Below, in pieces: positions 1 through 9,108 of a stretch of DNA of 64,000 nt (positions are counted from its first letter, which is position 1; every line of letters starts with the position of its first letter). The DNA comes from an uncultured Ruminococcus sp. (lineage in GTDB: Bacteria; Bacillota; Clostridia; Oscillospirales; Ruminococcaceae): contig CACZPI010000125.1 in assembly GCA_902783005.1 (NCBI GenBank), positions 1 through 64,000 on the forward strand. Reading direction: 5' to 3'. The notes beneath the pieces were generated by a model, which ran no database searches, had not been told where the DNA came from, and was given only the letters and a program-made list of their open reading frames with translations. A program made the translations under genes and the position numbers.

Positions 1-83
1 GGCTTTATTGTCATGCCTATGTGTTGAAAACTAGTATGTTAAAAAATCTTTTAAAAAGGGCTTGACAAACAGTAACAGGTTTA

Positions 84-100
84 TGTTAGTAACAATTATA
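84..100 (-). promoter_or_regulatory. Possible extended -10 promoter with a palindrome at its start site
   Basis: Read leftward, a TG-A-TATAAT extended -10 lies at 95-100, and the palindrome TGTTAGTAACA (84-94) covers the expected start site. The motif AGTAACA also occurs once more about 17 nt away. No gene of this transcript is inside the window, so the assignment is speculative. Bases 1-119 hold no gene I can support. Confidence 0.25.
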
Positions 101-119
101 TCACAACACCACCTTCGGA

Positions 120-1298
120 TCAGTGACGCAGGAATCCGAAGCGTTTCTTTTTCCGGTACAGGGGCTTTGCATCGCCGACCCAGGCCGTACCGGCGGGACT
201 CAGGTAGCTGCATACCTCCAGCGACCGCCCGTCGGAAGCCGGAAGAACGGCATCTGCGATCGCACGTGTCAGCTCTTTGGGGAGCTGTTCCTCGCCGCAG
301 TCCACAATGACCAGATAGACCGGCATGAGCTTGTTTTCCTTCTTCATCATCCGCAGCCATGCGGTCTGGACGCTGCTGTCATTTTGCAGACAGGCTGTCA
401 GGCGCTCACGCATTTCATCCGGAACGGTATCCGGCTCGGTAATGGTGATCTTTTCGCCCTTCTCCCGCAAGGTGCGCAGCTCCATGTCCTGCGTCTGGCC
501 GGTTGCTGCCTTTTCGGCAGCTTCGAGCAAGGTCAGATCCAATGCCAGCTCTGCGCCGCTTTCCGGATTGAGCAGCACCGCATCATAGCCGTCGCGAAGC
601 CGTTCGCGCAGGGTGGAGAACCACACGGGAACCGGGCGGGCTCCCATCGGCAGTGTGAGATTCCCCATTTCGAGGCGGTCGGTGAAGGCCGGCAGCATCC
701 GTTTGCCGTCACGCTCTACCGGGGGGACCCAGCGTCCGGAGACACCGCCCTGCTGAATAACGATGACCGGCAGATACAGCGGGGAATGGTACAGCTCCGT
801 GAGAAACGCTGTGGTCTGTCTGCCGTCAGCGGTTTTTGCCAGAATGCCCTGCTGCATCAGCAGGAGCTTGCCGAGGAGCGCCGGTGCCAGCACGGTGCGC
901 TGATCGAGCGGAAGCTCCCGGTCATCCGGAATCTCGACCAGATCGGAAATATGAAAATTGATGCTGCGCGGCAGATAATCCACGATCACGCGGGTACAGC
1001 CGCAGCGCCAGAGATCACGGTACAGCGCTGCCTGCTTGTCCGGGGGGACACGCAGCGCCTGCACATGCTCCCCGCGCTCCATGCAGCGCTCGGCAAAGCG
1101 CTCAAAGGTAGCATCCTCGGAGAATACCATTGCGCTGGGCTGGCCGAGCTCCTCGAGCAGGTAGTAATGCTTCGTCTGCGGATAAAACAGCACCAGAACC
1201 TCCTGTGCCAGCAAAGCATCAATGACCTCCTGCGCAAGCGCATCGGAGGGGGTGCCGTTCTGATGATAGGCTTCGATCCGTTCCTGAACAGTTGCCAT
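120..1298 (-). CDS. SseB family protein
   Basis: A 392-residue soluble protein with no signal peptide or membrane segment. The N-terminal half (roughly residues 20-130) resembles the SseB domain, and the C-terminal part ending in short basic residues resembles the SseB C-terminal domain, which is common as a pair in Firmicutes. SseB was named for enhanced serine sensitivity in E. coli, but its biochemical role is not established. The start is supported by CAGGAG nine bases upstream of the ATG. It lies downstream of the SPFH/zinc-ribbon gene on the same strand, separated by a hairpin, so it may be partly co-transcribed. The family call rests on overall pattern; there is no catalytic motif to check. 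Confidence 0.6.
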   Translation of the reverse strand: MATVQERIEAYHQNGTPSDALAQEVIDALLAQEVLVLFYPQTKHYYLLEELGQPSAMVFSEDATFERFAERCMERGEHVQALRVPPDKQAALYRDLWRCGCTRVIVDYLPRSINFHISDLVEIPDDRELPLDQRTVLAPALLGKLLLMQQGILAKTADGRQTTAFLTELYHSPLYLPVIVIQQGGVSGRWVPPVERDGKRMLPAFTDRLEMGNLTLPMGARPVPVWFSTLRERLRDGYDAVLLNPESGAELALDLTLLEAAEKAATGQTQDMELRTLREKGEKITITEPDTVPDEMRERLTACLQNDSSVQTAWLRMMKKENKLMPVYLVIVDCGEEQLPKELTRAIADAVLPASDGRSLEVCSYLSPAGTAWVGDAKPLYRKKKRFGFLRH

Positions 1299-1314
1299 AA
1301 TTTCACTCCTGAAT

Positions 1315-1344
1315 AAGGGACGCCGCCGTCAGGCAGCGTCCCTT
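1315..1344 (-). terminator. Hairpin between the SPFH and SseB-like genes
   Basis: AAGGGACGC (1315-1323) and GCGTCCCTT (1336-1344) form a 9-bp stem with a 12-nt loop. There is no long T-run on either side, so it is probably a partial terminator or an mRNA-stabilising hairpin between two genes of one operon. Confidence 0.5.
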
Positions 1345-1350
1345 GTGTAT

Positions 1351-2736
1351 TTACTGAATATCGTTATCGTCAAAGATGTCGCCGCACTCGGGGCAGAACT
1401 TCGGCGGGTGTGCCGGATCCTCAGGCTGCCAGCCGCACTTGTCGCACTTGTAAAGCGGTGCGCCTGCCGGCTTCTTGGCGCCGCATTCCTGGCAGAACTT
1501 GCCCTGGTTTACTGCGCCGCAGCTGCATGTCCAGCCCGCGGCAGGTGCCGGCTTGGGGCTGCCGCACTCGGAGCAGAACTTGGCTGTGTTGACGGCACCG
1601 CATGTGCATGTCCAGGAATTGGCTGCCGGTGCCGGAATGGATGCCGGCTGCTGCTGAACCTGCTGCTGAGCCTGCATCTGCTGCTGCATGGCCTGCTGCT
1701 GTGCGCCCATTGCAAAGAGATTCTGTGCATTCATGCCGCCTGCCTGCTGTGCCATATTCATGCCCATGAAGCCCATCATGGCGCCGCCCTGGTTGCCGGC
1801 AGCAGCCTTCATGGCGTCGGCCTGTGCCTGCGTGAGAGTACCTGCCGCAAGGTTCACGTTGGAATTCATCTTGACGCGTCTTGCCTCGTCCTCGAAGTCC
1901 TGGATGCGCTTCATGTCAGCGGGAGATACGGTTGCAGAATTGATGGTAATATTGCCGATCTCAATGCCGCGCTTGTTTTTCCAGTCGGCAGCCAGTGCCT
2001 CGTTCAGCGCGTCCTTGATCTCCTTGTTGTGCAGTGCAAGCTGGTCATAGCGCACGCCCATATCGGAAACGGCTGCGAATGCAGGCTGAAGTGCATCAAG
2101 CAGCTCACTCTTTAGCTGCTGCTCAAAGGCAGGATCTCTTGCGAAATCGCCGGCCTTGTTGCCGCAGACATTGGTATAGAACAGGATCGGATCCACGATC
2201 TTGTAGGTGTAGTTGCCGTTGCAGCGGATGCCGACCGTGAGATTGCCCGTCAGTTCCTCATACATGGAATCCTTGTAGACCACGCGGAACGGTACCGGAT
2301 TCTGGGTGCCGAACTTGTTGTCCATCATTTCCTTGAGGTTGAAATAGTAAATGCGCTGTACATGGGCGGTGTCGCCGCCGAAGGAAACGCGCTTGGCAAA
2401 GGTCTTGAAGCTCTCCTTGATGCCGTGACCCAGACCGCCGGAGAAGATGCTCGGCTCGCTGGACATGTCGTAGGTGTACTCACCCGGCTCTGCGCAGATC
2501 TCCACAACTCTGCCCTGATCCACGATGATCATGCACTGTCCGTCTGCGACTGCGATCACAGAACCGTTGGTGATGATGTCCTCGCTGCCCTTGGTGTTCG
2601 AGGATTTTGCGCTCACGCGCTTCTTGCCCTTGACCATCAGGGTGCCTGCGGGAATGGAATCACAATAGAAAAATTCCTTCCACTGGTCAGCCAGTACGCT
2701 GCCGCCTGCTGCAAGTGCTGCCTTCAAAAGTCCCAT
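1351..2736 (-). CDS. SPFH domain protein with three C-terminal zinc ribbons (YdjI-like)
   Basis: A 461-residue protein. Residues about 20-290 form an SPFH-type domain of the group often annotated as virion core protein-like and represented by B. subtilis YdjI. A Gln/Met-rich linker follows. The tail has three zinc ribbons: two near-identical CxC...CxxC units (CTCGAVN...FCSECG, CSCGAVN...FCQECG) and a third CDKCG...FCPECG. YdjI is known to work with PspA in membrane stress; a similar membrane-scaffold role is inferred here, but no PspA gene is nearby. A consensus sigma-A promoter and a 5'-UTR stem-loop precede it. The second SPFH protein in this window (18414) belongs to a different, stomatin-like subgroup. 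Confidence 0.75.
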   Translation of the reverse strand: MGLLKAALAAGGSVLADQWKEFFYCDSIPAGTLMVKGKKRVSAKSSNTKGSEDIITNGSVIAVADGQCMIIVDQGRVVEICAEPGEYTYDMSSEPSIFSGGLGHGIKESFKTFAKRVSFGGDTAHVQRIYYFNLKEMMDNKFGTQNPVPFRVVYKDSMYEELTGNLTVGIRCNGNYTYKIVDPILFYTNVCGNKAGDFARDPAFEQQLKSELLDALQPAFAAVSDMGVRYDQLALHNKEIKDALNEALAADWKNKRGIEIGNITINSATVSPADMKRIQDFEDEARRVKMNSNVNLAAGTLTQAQADAMKAAAGNQGGAMMGFMGMNMAQQAGGMNAQNLFAMGAQQQAMQQQMQAQQQVQQQPASIPAPAANSWTCTCGAVNTAKFCSECGSPKPAPAAGWTCSCGAVNQGKFCQECGAKKPAGAPLYKCDKCGWQPEDPAHPPKFCPECGDIFDDNDIQ

Positions 2737-2770
2737 AGTTCTTACTCCCTTCAGTGATCGTCACGGATCC

Positions 2771-2838
2771 CCGGCAGATTGCTGCCGGAGCTGCGACTTT
2801 GATAGGTCTATTATATCATATTCCGCAGCGTTTGTCAA
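2771..2838 (-). promoter_or_regulatory. Promoter and 5'-UTR stem-loop of the SPFH/zinc-ribbon gene
   Basis: Read leftward, TTGACA (2833-2838) and TATAAT (2810-2815) are separated by 17 nt. Just downstream in the leader, CCGGCAG (2771-2777) and CTGCCGG (2782-2788) form a 7-bp stem with a 4-nt loop. Confidence 0.8.
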
Positions 2839-2944
2839 TCATGAATTCTACTTTTTGCAGCGAATCCGCCTTGTTTTGCATTGTATTTTTGTGCAGGATG
2901 GGGAATGGCAGGAAATGCATACTGTACAACTTGTAGAAAACCTA

Positions 2945-2973
2945 TTGACATTTACAGGAAAAAGGTATATAAT
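2945..2973 (+). promoter_or_regulatory. Promoter of the GH9 cellulase gene
   Basis: TTGACA (2945-2950), 17-nt spacer, TATAAT (2968-2973): a perfect sigma-A consensus. The gap 2737-3045 otherwise holds the divergent SPFH promoter, the ribosome binding site AGGAGG (3031-3036) and no further gene. Confidence 0.85.
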
Positions 2974-3045
2974 AAGTGTGTCTCATGATCGGAAACAAGG
3001 GGAACGAATCTTGAGTGTCATTATTCTTGAAGGAGGAAGATCATT

Positions 3046-5568
3046 ATGAAGATCAAACGTCTGATCGCTGCAGCGCTCTGTGCGGCACTTGCCGTATCTT
3101 CCGCACCGCTGCCGCAGCCGGTCATTGCGGCGGATGCGACGGTCGAGGATTCCGGGGTGGAGATCGACTACGCACGCGCATTGCAGTATTCGATCTATTT
3201 TTACGATGCCAATATGTGCGGCACGGAGGTCGGTGAGCACACACGCCTGTCCTGGCGCGATGACTGCCACACCTATGACGCCCATGTGCCGATGGTGCCG
3301 TGGGACGGCGATACCGTCGAGGGCGGCGGTACGAACCTGTCGCAGGAATTCATGGACAAGTACAAGGATGTCCTGGATCCGGACGGCGACGGCACGATTG
3401 ATGTGGCCGGTGGTATGCACGATGCCGGTGACCATGTGGAATTCGGTATGCCGGAGAATTACGCGGCTGCGACTCTCGGCTGGGGCTTTTATGAATTCCG
3501 TGATTCCTATGTGAAGCTCGGACAGGATGACCACATCGAGACTGTGCTGCGTCATTTCAATGACTATCTTATGAAGTGTACCTTCCGCGACAAGGACGGC
3601 ACGGTGATCGCGCATTGCTACCAGGTCGGTGAGGGCGGCATTGACCATGCTGTCTGGGAAGCGCCCGAGGTCGATACCATGGTGCGTCCGGCATATTTCC
3701 TGACTGCGGAAAAGCCGCAGACGGATTATGTGGTTTCTGCCTGCGCTTCGCTGGCGATCAACTACCTCAATTTCAAGGACACCGATCCGGAATATGCCGA
3801 GAAATCCCTGGATTACGCCAAGGCACTCTGGGATTTTGCCAATGCGAATGAAAAGGAGCTCTCCGACAACGGCGACGGCCCCGGCCGGTTCTACCAGTCT
3901 ACCAAGTGGGAGGACGACTACTGCTGGGCAGCCGCTTGGATGTATCTTGCCACCGGTGATGCCTCGGTGTTTGACGATGCCTATGCGATCTTCGACTACT
4001 ACGCCGCATCCGGCTGGGTATACTGCTGGAATGACATGTGGAGCGGTGCTTCCGTCCTCTGGGCACGCATCAACCAGGAGCATCCGGAGCTTGACATGGT
4101 GCAGAAATGCCGTGATGCACAGGGCAAGAACGAATATGTATTTGACGATTTCTGGGATAATGACTGCGTCGGCAAGATCCTGAAGACCTACAAGGAAAAG
4201 ACCACGCCGCAGGGCATGGTATTCATCGACGTCTGGGGAAGCTGCCGCTATGCATCTGCATTTGCGCTTGTCTGCGCGGTGTATGACAAGTACCACAACG
4301 ATGGAAAGCCGAGTGAATGGAGCGAATTTGCCAAGCACCAGATCGACTACATTCTCGGTGACAACGACATTACCTACAAGGAGACTGCGGAGCAGACCGT
4401 CCTTGCCGGCCGCAACGGCACCCACGGCAAGCGCGTGTTCCTGTGCGGCTACGATCCTGTTTATTCTGTCATGAATCCGCACCATCGCGCTGCCTCCGGC
4501 CTGACGATGGCAGAGGATCCGCGTGAGCAGAAGCATGTCCTCTGGGGTGCGCTTGCGGGCGGCCCTGACGACAAGGACAGACACAGCGACAGCACGAACG
4601 ACTGGCGTGAGAATGAGGTCACGATCGACTACAATGCTGCATTTGTCGGCGCATGCGCAGCCATGTATGAGTATTACGGCACGAATGATATGGCAGTGAC
4701 CGCCAACTTCCCGCCCGAGGAGGTTCCCGGTGAGGATGAGCAGGGCGGCAGCGGCTACTGGGTAGAGGCGCTTGGCCTTGACAACCGCGAGGCGGACGGC
4801 ACCGGCGCTGTGGAGGTTTCCATGAAGGTATACTCCGGCCTGCCCAAGCCCTCGCAGAATATCACTGTCAGATACTACATTGATGCTTCCGAGGTGGAAG
4901 ATCCTACGGTCATTACGACGAGTAAGCTCTTCGATCAGGCCGAAATGGAGATCAAGGGTGCGGTCTGCACGGTCTCGGATCCGATCAAGTGGGACAAGAT
5001 GGACAATGTCTATTATGTCGAGGTATCCTGGGAAGGCTGCACCTTTGCAAATTCCGGCAAAAAGTGCCAGTTCTCCGTTGGATTCTACGGTAAGGGCTAT
5101 ACCGGTTCGGATAATGCATATCATTTTTATCAATGGGATCCCACGAACGACTGGAGCTTTGAAACCATGAAGCTGGGCAAGAAGACCGATTTCTTTGCGG
5201 TTGAAAATCCGCCTGAGGTGCTCAACGAGCGCATCTGCGTGTATGACGACGGCGTGCTTGTCGGCGGCATCGAGCCGGACGGCACAGTGCCGGAAACGGG
5301 CAAGCAGGAGGAGACGACGGAGACGACCGGAGCCACCGCCGCCCCGGATCAGCCGTCCGGCGTGCTGTACGGCGATGTGGACTGCAATGAGAAGGTGGAG
5401 CTGCTCGACGTCATTACGCTCAACAAGAACATGCTTGGCATGTTGAAGCTCACAGACGAGGGCACCGCCAATGCGGATGTAGACCTGAACAAGAAGGTAG
5501 ACACCACGGATTCGCTTTATATCCTGCAATCCCTTGTCAGCCTTGTCACACTTCCTGTGAAAAAGTAA
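3046..5568 (+). CDS. Secreted GH9 endoglucanase with CBM3c-like module and dockerin
   Basis: An 840-residue cellulosomal cellulase. A signal peptide covers residues 1-29 (cut near VIA-AD). The GH9 catalytic domain spans about 35-565: DAGDH near 125 holds the catalytic base Asp pair, the WEDDYCWAAAW block lies near 287, PHHRAASG near 477, and the acid Glu is in NEVTIDYNAAF near 525. Residues about 570-715 resemble a CBM3c module, which in GH9 enzymes feeds the chain into the cleft and gives processivity. A Thr/Glu linker precedes a dockerin (about 775-840) with two loops, DVDCNEKVELLD and DVDLNKKVDTTD. The dockerin implies attachment to a cohesin scaffold on the cell surface. The gene is monocistronic with its own consensus promoter and a strong terminator. 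Confidence 0.93.
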   Translation: MKIKRLIAAALCAALAVSSAPLPQPVIAADATVEDSGVEIDYARALQYSIYFYDANMCGTEVGEHTRLSWRDDCHTYDAHVPMVPWDGDTVEGGGTNLSQEFMDKYKDVLDPDGDGTIDVAGGMHDAGDHVEFGMPENYAAATLGWGFYEFRDSYVKLGQDDHIETVLRHFNDYLMKCTFRDKDGTVIAHCYQVGEGGIDHAVWEAPEVDTMVRPAYFLTAEKPQTDYVVSACASLAINYLNFKDTDPEYAEKSLDYAKALWDFANANEKELSDNGDGPGRFYQSTKWEDDYCWAAAWMYLATGDASVFDDAYAIFDYYAASGWVYCWNDMWSGASVLWARINQEHPELDMVQKCRDAQGKNEYVFDDFWDNDCVGKILKTYKEKTTPQGMVFIDVWGSCRYASAFALVCAVYDKYHNDGKPSEWSEFAKHQIDYILGDNDITYKETAEQTVLAGRNGTHGKRVFLCGYDPVYSVMNPHHRAASGLTMAEDPREQKHVLWGALAGGPDDKDRHSDSTNDWRENEVTIDYNAAFVGACAAMYEYYGTNDMAVTANFPPEEVPGEDEQGGSGYWVEALGLDNREADGTGAVEVSMKVYSGLPKPSQNITVRYYIDASEVEDPTVITTSKLFDQAEMEIKGAVCTVSDPIKWDKMDNVYYVEVSWEGCTFANSGKKCQFSVGFYGKGYTGSDNAYHFYQWDPTNDWSFETMKLGKKTDFFAVENPPEVLNERICVYDDGVLVGGIEPDGTVPETGKQEETTETTGATAAPDQPSGVLYGDVDCNEKVELLDVITLNKNMLGMLKLTDEGTANADVDLNKKVDTTDSLYILQSLVSLVTLPVKK

Positions 5569-5574
5569 CAGTGC

Positions 5575-5604
5575 ATCCCCTCTCCTGCATACAGGAGAGG
5601 GGAT
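5575..5604 (+). terminator. Terminator of the GH9 gene
   Basis: ATCCCCTCTCCTG (5575-5587) and CAGGAGAGGGGAT (5592-5604) form a perfect 13-bp stem with loop CATA, followed by CTGCTTTT. Confidence 0.85.
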
Positions 5605-5635
5605 CTGCTTTTGCAGGAATATGGATTTGCAAAAG

Positions 5636-5665
5636 ATCCCCCTTCCCGCATGCGGGAAGGGGGAT
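5636..5665 (-). terminator. Palindromic terminator of the PrsA/SurA-like gene; member of a dispersed hairpin family
   Basis: A perfect 30-nt palindrome with arms ATCCCCCTTCCCGC. Closely related hairpins recur at 41762-41793 and 55521-55546, all at gene ends. Confidence 0.7.
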
Positions 5666-5674
5666 TGTATGTGT

Positions 5675-7123
5675 TTAGGTGAAGTCAAACTTGAAAGGAT
5701 CGTACCGGTTGTAGGCAGCAGCGTTGCGGGTAATGGTCGCGGGTTCTGTCCAGGTATCCAGGAGATCCTCATAATCCGGATGGTGCATCGTGTAGTTGGC
5801 ATTGGCCATTCCGGATTCCGACCACAGGTCGTCCTCGGTCATGCGCTCGCGGATGTCGTAGCGTACCAGCAGGTACATCTCCTCATCCTCCTCCACAATG
5901 AAGGGCTTGCCGTAATCGGCCTCCCCGATCTCCAGCAGCTTGTTGTAAGCCTTCTGGCTCGGATTCCAGTAAATGTCGTCCGGATTGTCATAGTCTTCCT
6001 CGTTGACAACGGTGATGATGCTTTCATTCTGGAAGGGGACTGTTTCAGTTGCAGTCTCGTCGGAGAGCAGATCATCCTCGTCTGCCAGCACATCCTCTTC
6101 CTCGGTATTCTCTGCCGCAGCCTCGGTGGTCTCCTCGACAGTTTCATCTGTCTCCTCGTCAGAGGGCTCTGCTGCTTCGGAGGTTTCCTCGGCTTCCGCA
6201 GTCTCACCCTCGGCAGTCTCCTCGGTTTCGCCCTCAGCGGTTTCTTCTGTAGCTTCTACAGTCTCTTCTGTTGCCTCAGCCTCGTCAGCGGCCTCCGCAA
6301 CGGTCTCGGCAGTTGTGGTCACGCGCGGGGTCGTGGTGGCAGCCTCATCACCGGTCACGCCGGCAGCCTCCTCGGAAACGGAGGTCACATAGTAATTGTA
6401 ATCCTCCTGGATGTAATCCATTTCCGTCATAACGGCTTCCATGCCGCCGTTGTCGTAGGCATCCTCGACGCGCTCCTGGTATTCCTCAGCGAGCTTTTTC
6501 ATCTTGGCCTTGTCATCGGACTTCATGAGGTTGCCCTCGCTGTCCTTGAGGCTGATGCGGACGTACTGTGCGCGGATGTTGTTCTCGATGTAATAGTCGG
6601 TGATCTCGTCCTCCGTCACACCATTCTCGCCGCCGATGCCGTAATAGTATTCAAAGATGGCATCGCTCTTGTAGCTCGAACGGACGATCTTGCGGAAGGA
6701 ATCCTCGCTGATGCCGTTCTTTTCCATGGTGTCCGGCGACCAGTAGTAGCTCATCATCATGTCGATGTTTGATTCATCCGTCGGATCAAGTGTCAGCCCC
6801 AGTTCATCGAACTTCTGCTCGGTAACGGCAAAGTCGGCGCACATTTCGGTCGCCTTGTCCTGGATCCAGGTGGTCACATCCTTGCCCTCAAGCATCATGG
6901 CCTTGATGGCATTCTTGTCCTCGGTGTCAAGCTCCTCGTTTTCAGCCTTGAGCTGGTTGACCGCGTCGGAATAGGCGGTATTGGCAAAATAGATGTAAAC
7001 ACCGGCCGGCACCTCATAGCCGTTGACGGTCAGAGCCGTTCTGGTGTTGGTTCCGCAGGCAGTACATGCGGCAGCCGCAGCGAATGCAGTCAGCATTGCG
7101 GCAGCACGTTTCAAAAGTGACAT
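5675..7123 (-). CDS. PrsA/SurA-type foldase lipoprotein with acidic insertion
   Basis: A 482-residue exported lipoprotein: the basic/hydrophobic N-terminus ends in TACG, so the lipidated Cys is about residue 22. The next 150 residues (VNGYEV..., helical) resemble the SurA/PrsA chaperone N-domain. A parvulin-like stretch begins at YVRISLKDSEGN but is interrupted at about residues 255-365 by a Glu/Thr/Ala-rich low-complexity segment, then resumes with FIVEEDEEMYLLVRYD. PrsA-type proteins assist folding of exported proteins outside the membrane, which fits an organism secreting multidomain cellulases. Whether the parvulin domain is active is uncertain because it is split. The start is supported by GAGGT nine bases upstream. 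Confidence 0.65.
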   Translation of the reverse strand: MSLLKRAAAMLTAFAAAAACTACGTNTRTALTVNGYEVPAGVYIYFANTAYSDAVNQLKAENEELDTEDKNAIKAMMLEGKDVTTWIQDKATEMCADFAVTEQKFDELGLTLDPTDESNIDMMMSYYWSPDTMEKNGISEDSFRKIVRSSYKSDAIFEYYYGIGGENGVTEDEITDYYIENNIRAQYVRISLKDSEGNLMKSDDKAKMKKLAEEYQERVEDAYDNGGMEAVMTEMDYIQEDYNYYVTSVSEEAAGVTGDEAATTTPRVTTTAETVAEAADEAEATEETVEATEETAEGETEETAEGETAEAEETSEAAEPSDEETDETVEETTEAAAENTEEEDVLADEDDLLSDETATETVPFQNESIITVVNEEDYDNPDDIYWNPSQKAYNKLLEIGEADYGKPFIVEEDEEMYLLVRYDIRERMTEDDLWSESGMANANYTMHHPDYEDLLDTWTEPATITRNAAAYNRYDPFKFDFT

Positions 7124-7199
7124 AGTCTACATACCTCATTTCTTTTCATTCCGCGCCGTTTTCAGGGCATACTTCGCCCGTGGGCGCCAGTCTTTCACT

Positions 7200-7228
7200 A
7201 TTATACTACAAAACCGGAAAGAAGTCCA
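7200..7228 (-). promoter_or_regulatory. Promoter of the PrsA/SurA-like gene
   Basis: Read leftward, TGGACT (7223-7228), 17 nt, TATAAT (7200-7205). Confidence 0.65.
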
Positions 7229-7277
7229 TAGCTTTTTCAAAAAAATTCTGATTTTTCACATAATTTTCAGAATCCGC

Positions 7278-7307
7278 TTGCATTGCTTTGTGAAAATATG
7301 CTATAAT
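7278..7307 (+). promoter_or_regulatory. Promoter of the SDR / radical SAM pair
   Basis: TTGCAT (7278-7283), 18 nt, TATAAT (7302-7307). Confidence 0.7.
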
Positions 7308-7351
7308 ACTAAATACAGATTACCGAACCCACACCATAAAGGAGAATGATT

Positions 7352-8116
7352 ATGACAAAATATGCGCTGATTACCGGTGCCACCTCCGGCATCGGCAGGG
7401 AAATGGCGATTTATCTGCATCGTCTCGGATGGCAGCTTGTGCTGTCCGGGCGTAATGAAACCGTGCTGCGGCAGATGGCAGCCCGCTTTGGCAAGGGCAC
7501 GAAGTATCTTGCACTGGATCTGGCAAAGCCGGATGCACCGCAGAAGCTGTATGCATTCTGCAAGGGAACGCGCATCGACATGCTTGTGAACAACGCAGGC
7601 TTCGGCGTATTCGGCAGCTTTACGGACAGCTCCCTGGATGCGGAGCTGGAACTGATCGATGTGAATATCCGTGCGCTGCACATCCTGATGAAGCTGTTTC
7701 TGAAGGACATGGTTGCCCGTGATTCCGGCATCATCCTGAATACCGGTTCGATCGCCGGCTTTGCAACGGGGCCGATGCTGTCGAGCTACTATGCATCGAA
7801 GAATTATGTCGTGCGCATGACGACCGCTGTCCGGGAGGAACTGCGCCGGATGGGTTCGCATGTGACCGTCAGCGTCCTGTGCCCGGGGCCGGTTGATACG
7901 AATTTCAATAACCGTGCCGGCGTGACCTTCTCCGTCAAGCCCGCCAATCCCGCAATGGTCGCGCAGTACGGCATTGACCGTGCGCTGGAGGGACGCTGCA
8001 TCATCATTCCGACGCTGGCCGTCAAGCTCGGCGTTGCTGCCGTGAAGCTCTGCCCGGAGGAGCTCGCAGCACGTGTCATCTATATCGTGCAGAAGCGCAA
8101 GGAAAAGATGCCCTGA
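7352..8116 (+). CDS. Short-chain dehydrogenase/reductase
   Basis: A 254-residue classical SDR. The NAD(P)-binding TGATSGIG motif is at residues 8-15, NNAG follows near residue 80, and the catalytic Ser and YxxxK (YYASK) lie near 130-150. It should reduce or oxidise a carbonyl/hydroxyl on an unknown small substrate; the subgroup resembles the DltE/YqjQ-type oxidoreductases. I chose the second ATG because AAAGGAG (7338-7344) is seven bases from it, while the upstream in-frame ATG at 7346 is only one base away. The stop codon overlaps the start of the radical SAM gene (TGATG), so the two are translationally coupled. Confidence 0.85.
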   Translation: MTKYALITGATSGIGREMAIYLHRLGWQLVLSGRNETVLRQMAARFGKGTKYLALDLAKPDAPQKLYAFCKGTRIDMLVNNAGFGVFGSFTDSSLDAELELIDVNIRALHILMKLFLKDMVARDSGIILNTGSIAGFATGPMLSSYYASKNYVVRMTTAVREELRRMGSHVTVSVLCPGPVDTNFNNRAGVTFSVKPANPAMVAQYGIDRALEGRCIIIPTLAVKLGVAAVKLCPEELAARVIYIVQKRKEKMP

Positions 8117-9048
8117 TGAATCCGCGCTCTCCCTTCCCGTATTCGCTTGACAACAAGCGCTACCATACCCTGTATTACCATAACCGGCAGGTGTTCGGCG
8201 GCAGAGTATGGAAGGCGGTGCTCGACGGGGGCTTCACCTGCCCGAATCTGGACGGTACCTGCGGCACAGGCGGATGCGCTTTCTGCGACGGCGGCAGCGG
8301 TGCCTTCACGCGGCCGCTTCCGCTGCACGAGCAGTTGGATGCAGAGCTGGCGCGGATCCGGAGGAAAGAGCCGGATCCGCGCTGCATTGCGTATTTTCAG
8401 GTGCATACGAACACCTATGCCCCGGCGGAACGGCTGCGGGAACTGTATGAGACAGCGCTCGCTCATCCGGGTGTCATAGGCATTTCTGTCGGAACGCGCC
8501 CGGACTGCCTGCCGGAGGAGGTGCTTGCCCTGCTCGGGGAGCTGCATCACCGGACATACCTGACCGTGGAGCTGGGCTTGCAGACGGTGCATGATGCGAC
8601 TGCGCAGGCCTTTGGACGGGGGTATCCGTATGCGGTATTCCTGGAAGGCTACAATGCCCTGCAGGAACGGGGCATCCGCACCTGTGTCCATCTGATCGAC
8701 GGGCTGCCGGGGGAGGATGCCGATGCCATGACCGAAACCGCAAGGCAGGTCGGTGCGCTGCATCCGCAGGCGGTGAAGCTCTCTCTGCTGCATATTCTCG
8801 AAGGCACACGCTATGCGCAGGCGTACCGGCGCGGGGAGATCGTGCCGATGACGCAGGAGGAATATATCCGCACAGTCTGTACGCAGCTTTGCTATCTGCC
8901 GCCGGAGACGGTGATCGAACGGCTGACCGGGGACGGGGAGAAATCCCGCCTGCTGGCACCCGACTGGAGCCGTGACAAGCTCTCGACGCTCGGCGGGATC
9001 GACCGGTATCTGGCAGAGCATGACCTGATGCAGGGGTGCCGGATGTGA
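8116..9048 (+). CDS. TIGR01212/YhcC family radical SAM protein
   Basis: A 310-residue radical SAM enzyme of the YhcC type. The N-terminus carries the family signature TCPNLDGTCGTGGCAFC, whose cysteines bind the 4Fe-4S cluster, followed by a segment with YFQVHTNTYAP and the elongator-like middle block VELGLQTVHD. The substrate of this family is not established; the fold is related to Elp3 and coproporphyrinogen-type radical SAM proteins. The gene overlaps the SDR stop codon by one base and is followed by a strong terminator, so the SDR and this gene form a two-gene operon. No functional link between them is evident. Confidence 0.85.
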   Translation: MNPRSPFPYSLDNKRYHTLYYHNRQVFGGRVWKAVLDGGFTCPNLDGTCGTGGCAFCDGGSGAFTRPLPLHEQLDAELARIRRKEPDPRCIAYFQVHTNTYAPAERLRELYETALAHPGVIGISVGTRPDCLPEEVLALLGELHHRTYLTVELGLQTVHDATAQAFGRGYPYAVFLEGYNALQERGIRTCVHLIDGLPGEDADAMTETARQVGALHPQAVKLSLLHILEGTRYAQAYRRGEIVPMTQEEYIRTVCTQLCYLPPETVIERLTGDGEKSRLLAPDWSRDKLSTLGGIDRYLAEHDLMQGCRM

Positions 9049-9065
9049 AGCATATGGGAGAGAAG

Positions 9066-9094
9066 AAGCCCCGGAGGCAGTGCCTCCGGGGCTT
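9066..9094. terminator. Bidirectional terminator between convergent genes
   Basis: AAGCCCCGGAGGCA (9066-9079) and TGCCTCCGGGGCTT (9081-9094) form an almost gapless 14-bp inverted repeat between the YhcC-type gene and the leftward alarmone synthetase operon. Confidence 0.85.
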
Positions 9095-9108
9095 GTCTGT
9101 GCAGAGGA

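Noticed and set aside
2983..5802. A 939-codon leftward frame over the GH9 gene
   Set aside because: Shadow frame; the rightward gene has a signal peptide, catalytic motifs and dockerin.
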